Source: Bacteroidales bacterium (GTDB lineage Bacteria > Bacteroidota > Bacteroidia > Bacteroidales > UBA932). Taken from it: a stretch of 5,983 bases of DNA. The stretch covers positions 1 through 5,983 of the forward strand of contig JAAZCF010000256.1 in NCBI GenBank assembly GCA_012513425.1. The letters are read 5' to 3'. This document shows, piece after piece, positions 4,152 to 5,983 of the stretch. Position numbers and translations under genes: made by a program. The first letter of the stretch is position 1. Each line of letters begins with the position of its first letter. The notes beneath the pieces are model-generated. The model was not told the DNA's origin, did not search any database, and worked only from the letters and a program-made list of their open reading frames with translations.

Positions 4152-5983
4152 ATGGCAAGAAATCTTTTATACACAAGAAATATTGGAATTATGGCGCACA
4201 TCGACGCCGGTAAGACCACTACTAGTGAGCGTATCCTATATTATACAGGAAAAACTCATAGGATTGGCGAGGTGCACGATGGTGCTGCTACTATGGATTG
4301 GATGGTTCAGGAGCAAGAAAGAGGTATCACTATTACCTCAGCTGCAACTACTGCTTTCTGGCACTACAACAATGAACAGTATCAAGTCAATTTGATTGAT
4401 ACTCCGGGCCACGTTGACTTTACTGTTGAGGTGGAACGTTCTTTGAGAGTTTTGGATGGTACTATTGCTACTTTCTGTGCTGTAGGGCGTGTTCAACCTC
4501 AAAGTGAAACTGTTTGGCGTCAGGCAGATAAATACCATGTTCCAAAAATAGCATATGTCAACAAAATGGACCGTACAGGTGCTGACTTTCTTGCTGTTGT
4601 GGACGAAATTAAAGAAAAACTAGGCGCACGTTCTGTTCCTATATCTTTACCTATTGGAGCTGAAGATACGTTTGTGGGAATTATTGATTTGATTTCCATG
4701 AAAGCTATCTACTATAATGACGGTTCTGAGTTGGTAAACTATGAGGTTAAGGAAATTCCAGCAGATATGTTGGATGAAGCAAAAGAGTGGCGTGGAAAGA
4801 TTATCGAAGAAATCGCCGAATATAACGACGAAATGCTTGAAAAGTTTTTAGATAACCCGGATTCCATCTCTGAGCAAGAAATTATTGATACCTTGAGAAA
4901 GGCTACTATCAATATGTCGGTAGTTCCTACATGTTGTGGCTCATCTTTCAAAAACAAAGGTGTACAATTCCTTCTTGATGCTGTTGTGCGTTATTTACCT
5001 AGTCCGCTTGACAAAGGTTCAGTTCACGGAGTTGATCTTCGTACAAATGAAACTGTTGAGCGCAAGCCAGATGCATCGGAGCCTTTCTGTGCTCTTATGT
5101 TCAAGATTGCTACAGATCCTTTTGTTGGCCGTCTTGCATTCATGAGAGTATATTCCGGTCATTTGGATGCAGGTTCTTATGTCCTAAATGCACGCTCAGG
5201 CAAAAAAGAACGTGTAGCCAGATTGTTTCAGATGCACTCTAACAGACAGAATGCTATTAATTTCGTCGAAGCCGGCGACATTTGTGCAGCTGTTGGTTTT
5301 AAAGAGTTGCGCACAGGCGATACAATCTGCTTTGAAAATAAGCCTATTATTCTTGAGTCTATTACTTTCCCTGCTCCCGTTATTGGTTTGGCAGTGGAGC
5401 CAAAGACTCAAAAAGATCTCGACAAGCTGGGGCTTGCTCTTGCTAAGCTCTCAGAAGAAGATCCTACATTTACTGTTGAATCAGACCAAGATACTGGTCA
5501 AACAATCATTAGTGGTATGGGTGAGCTTCACCTTGATATCATTATTGACCGTTTGAAGCGTGAGTTTGGTGTAGAAATCAACCAGGGTGCTCCTCAAGTT
5601 CATTTCAAAGAAGCTATTACTTCTAGTTGTGAACATCGCGAGTTATTTAAAAAGCAATCTGGTGGTAGAGGTAAATTCGCGGATATTAGTGTTGAGATTT
5701 CTCCTGCAGACGAAGGTGTTGAAGGACTTCAATTCTTTGATGAAGTTAAGGGTGGAAACATTCCTAAAGAGTTCATACCTGCAGTCGAAAAAGGATTCAA
5801 ATCAGCTATGGTCAATGGTGTGTTGGCAGGCTACAATGTTACAGCTATGAAGGTCCGCCTTCTTGATGGTTCGTATCACCCTGTAGATTCAGATGCTTTG
5901 TCGTTTGAAATTTGTGCCCGCCTCGCTTTCCGTCATGCGATGTGCAAGTGTAATCCGGTTCTCATGGAGCCAATAATGTCAAT
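4152..5983 (+). CDS. fusA: Elongation factor G, 3' end cut off by window edge
   Basis: The frame is open from ATG at 4152 to the window edge (610 residues of an expected roughly 700-720), so most of domain V is missing. EF-G is the GTPase that drives tRNA-mRNA translocation. G motifs are intact: P-loop AHIDAGKTT (15-23), T60 in RGITIT, DTPGH (83-87, with the catalytic H87) and NKMD (137-140); the G5 region is near CGSSFKNKG (262-270). Domain II covers about 300-400, domain III about 410-480 (GELHLDIIIDRL) and domain IV from about 485, including the tip YHPVDS (575-580) that enters the decoding site. KKQSGGRGKFADI (500-512) is also characteristic. Position in the str operon and overall similarity point to the housekeeping EF-G rather than a ribosome-recycling or protective paralogue. 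R113 in CAVGRVQPQSET replaces a usually invariant Gly. The start is fixed by MARNLLYTRNIGIMAHIDAG. Confidence 0.98.
   Translation, partial: MARNLLYTRNIGIMAHIDAGKTTTSERILYYTGKTHRIGEVHDGAATMDWMVQEQERGITITSAATTAFWHYNNEQYQVNLIDTPGHVDFTVEVERSLRVLDGTIATFCAVGRVQPQSETVWRQADKYHVPKIAYVNKMDRTGADFLAVVDEIKEKLGARSVPISLPIGAEDTFVGIIDLISMKAIYYNDGSELVNYEVKEIPADMLDEAKEWRGKIIEEIAEYNDEMLEKFLDNPDSISEQEIIDTLRKATINMSVVPTCCGSSFKNKGVQFLLDAVVRYLPSPLDKGSVHGVDLRTNETVERKPDASEPFCALMFKIATDPFVGRLAFMRVYSGHLDAGSYVLNARSGKKERVARLFQMHSNRQNAINFVEAGDICAAVGFKELRTGDTICFENKPIILESITFPAPVIGLAVEPKTQKDLDKLGLALAKLSEEDPTFTVESDQDTGQTIISGMGELHLDIIIDRLKREFGVEINQGAPQVHFKEAITSSCEHRELFKKQSGGRGKFADISVEISPADEGVEGLQFFDEVKGGNIPKEFIPAVEKGFKSAMVNGVLAGYNVTAMKVRLLDGSYHPVDSDALSFEICARLAFRHAMCKCNPVLMEPIMS

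Noticed and set aside
4021..4395. 124-codon plus-strand frame across the rpsG-fusA junction
   Set aside because: It overlaps the end of S7 and the GTPase domain of EF-G in another frame; both are certain genes, and the product is low-complexity.

Overview
The window looks like chromosomal DNA from a member of the Bacteroidota, most likely Bacteroidales. The ribosomal proteins S12 and S7 and elongation factor G carry residues typical of that phylum (for example the S7 C-terminus KMAEANKAFAHFRF). Intergenic regions contain matches to the Bacteroidota housekeeping promoter (TTTG, 19 to 21 bp, TAnnTTTG). Gene starts lack strong Shine-Dalgarno sequences and are instead preceded by A/T-rich leaders, which is normal for this phylum. 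The family or genus cannot be fixed from the window alone.

The left part (1-2205) is read on the minus strand. In transcription order it holds a PAP2-type membrane phosphatase, an SPFH/band-7 membrane protein, a 52-residue Arc-like ribbon-helix-helix (RHH) protein, and a DUF1648 membrane protein that runs off the left edge. The last three are packed extremely tightly: a 2-nt gap, then a 4-nt ATGA overlap. They have their own well-matched promoter, embedded in the 3' end of the phosphatase gene. Across that promoter and the start region, three GATATY hexamers sit exactly 11 bp apart, a good candidate operator for the RHH protein. This possibly self-regulating SPFH-RHH-DUF1648 module is the most interesting part of the window.

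The middle part (2206-3126) starts with a 42-bp divergent intergenic region whose centre is a near-perfect palindrome made of two back-to-back TATTTTTG promoter elements. To the right lies a plus-strand gene for a Stealth-family sugar-phosphate transferase with all four conserved regions. It stands alone, away from any visible capsule or glycan cluster. With the divergent phosphatase it may form a small cell-envelope pair, but that link is only inferred.

The right part (3127-5983) is the start of the classic str operon: promoter, leader with a small G/C hairpin, rpsL (S12), rpsG (S7) and fusA (EF-G, truncated by the window edge after 610 residues). These genes supply the decoding-centre protein, the 30S head assembly protein and the translocase. 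S12 has Cys at position 83 where Arg is usual, and EF-G has Arg at 113 where Gly is usual. Both are single-residue oddities in otherwise highly conserved proteins. No RNA genes, insertion sequences, CRISPR arrays or convincing intrinsic terminators were seen.
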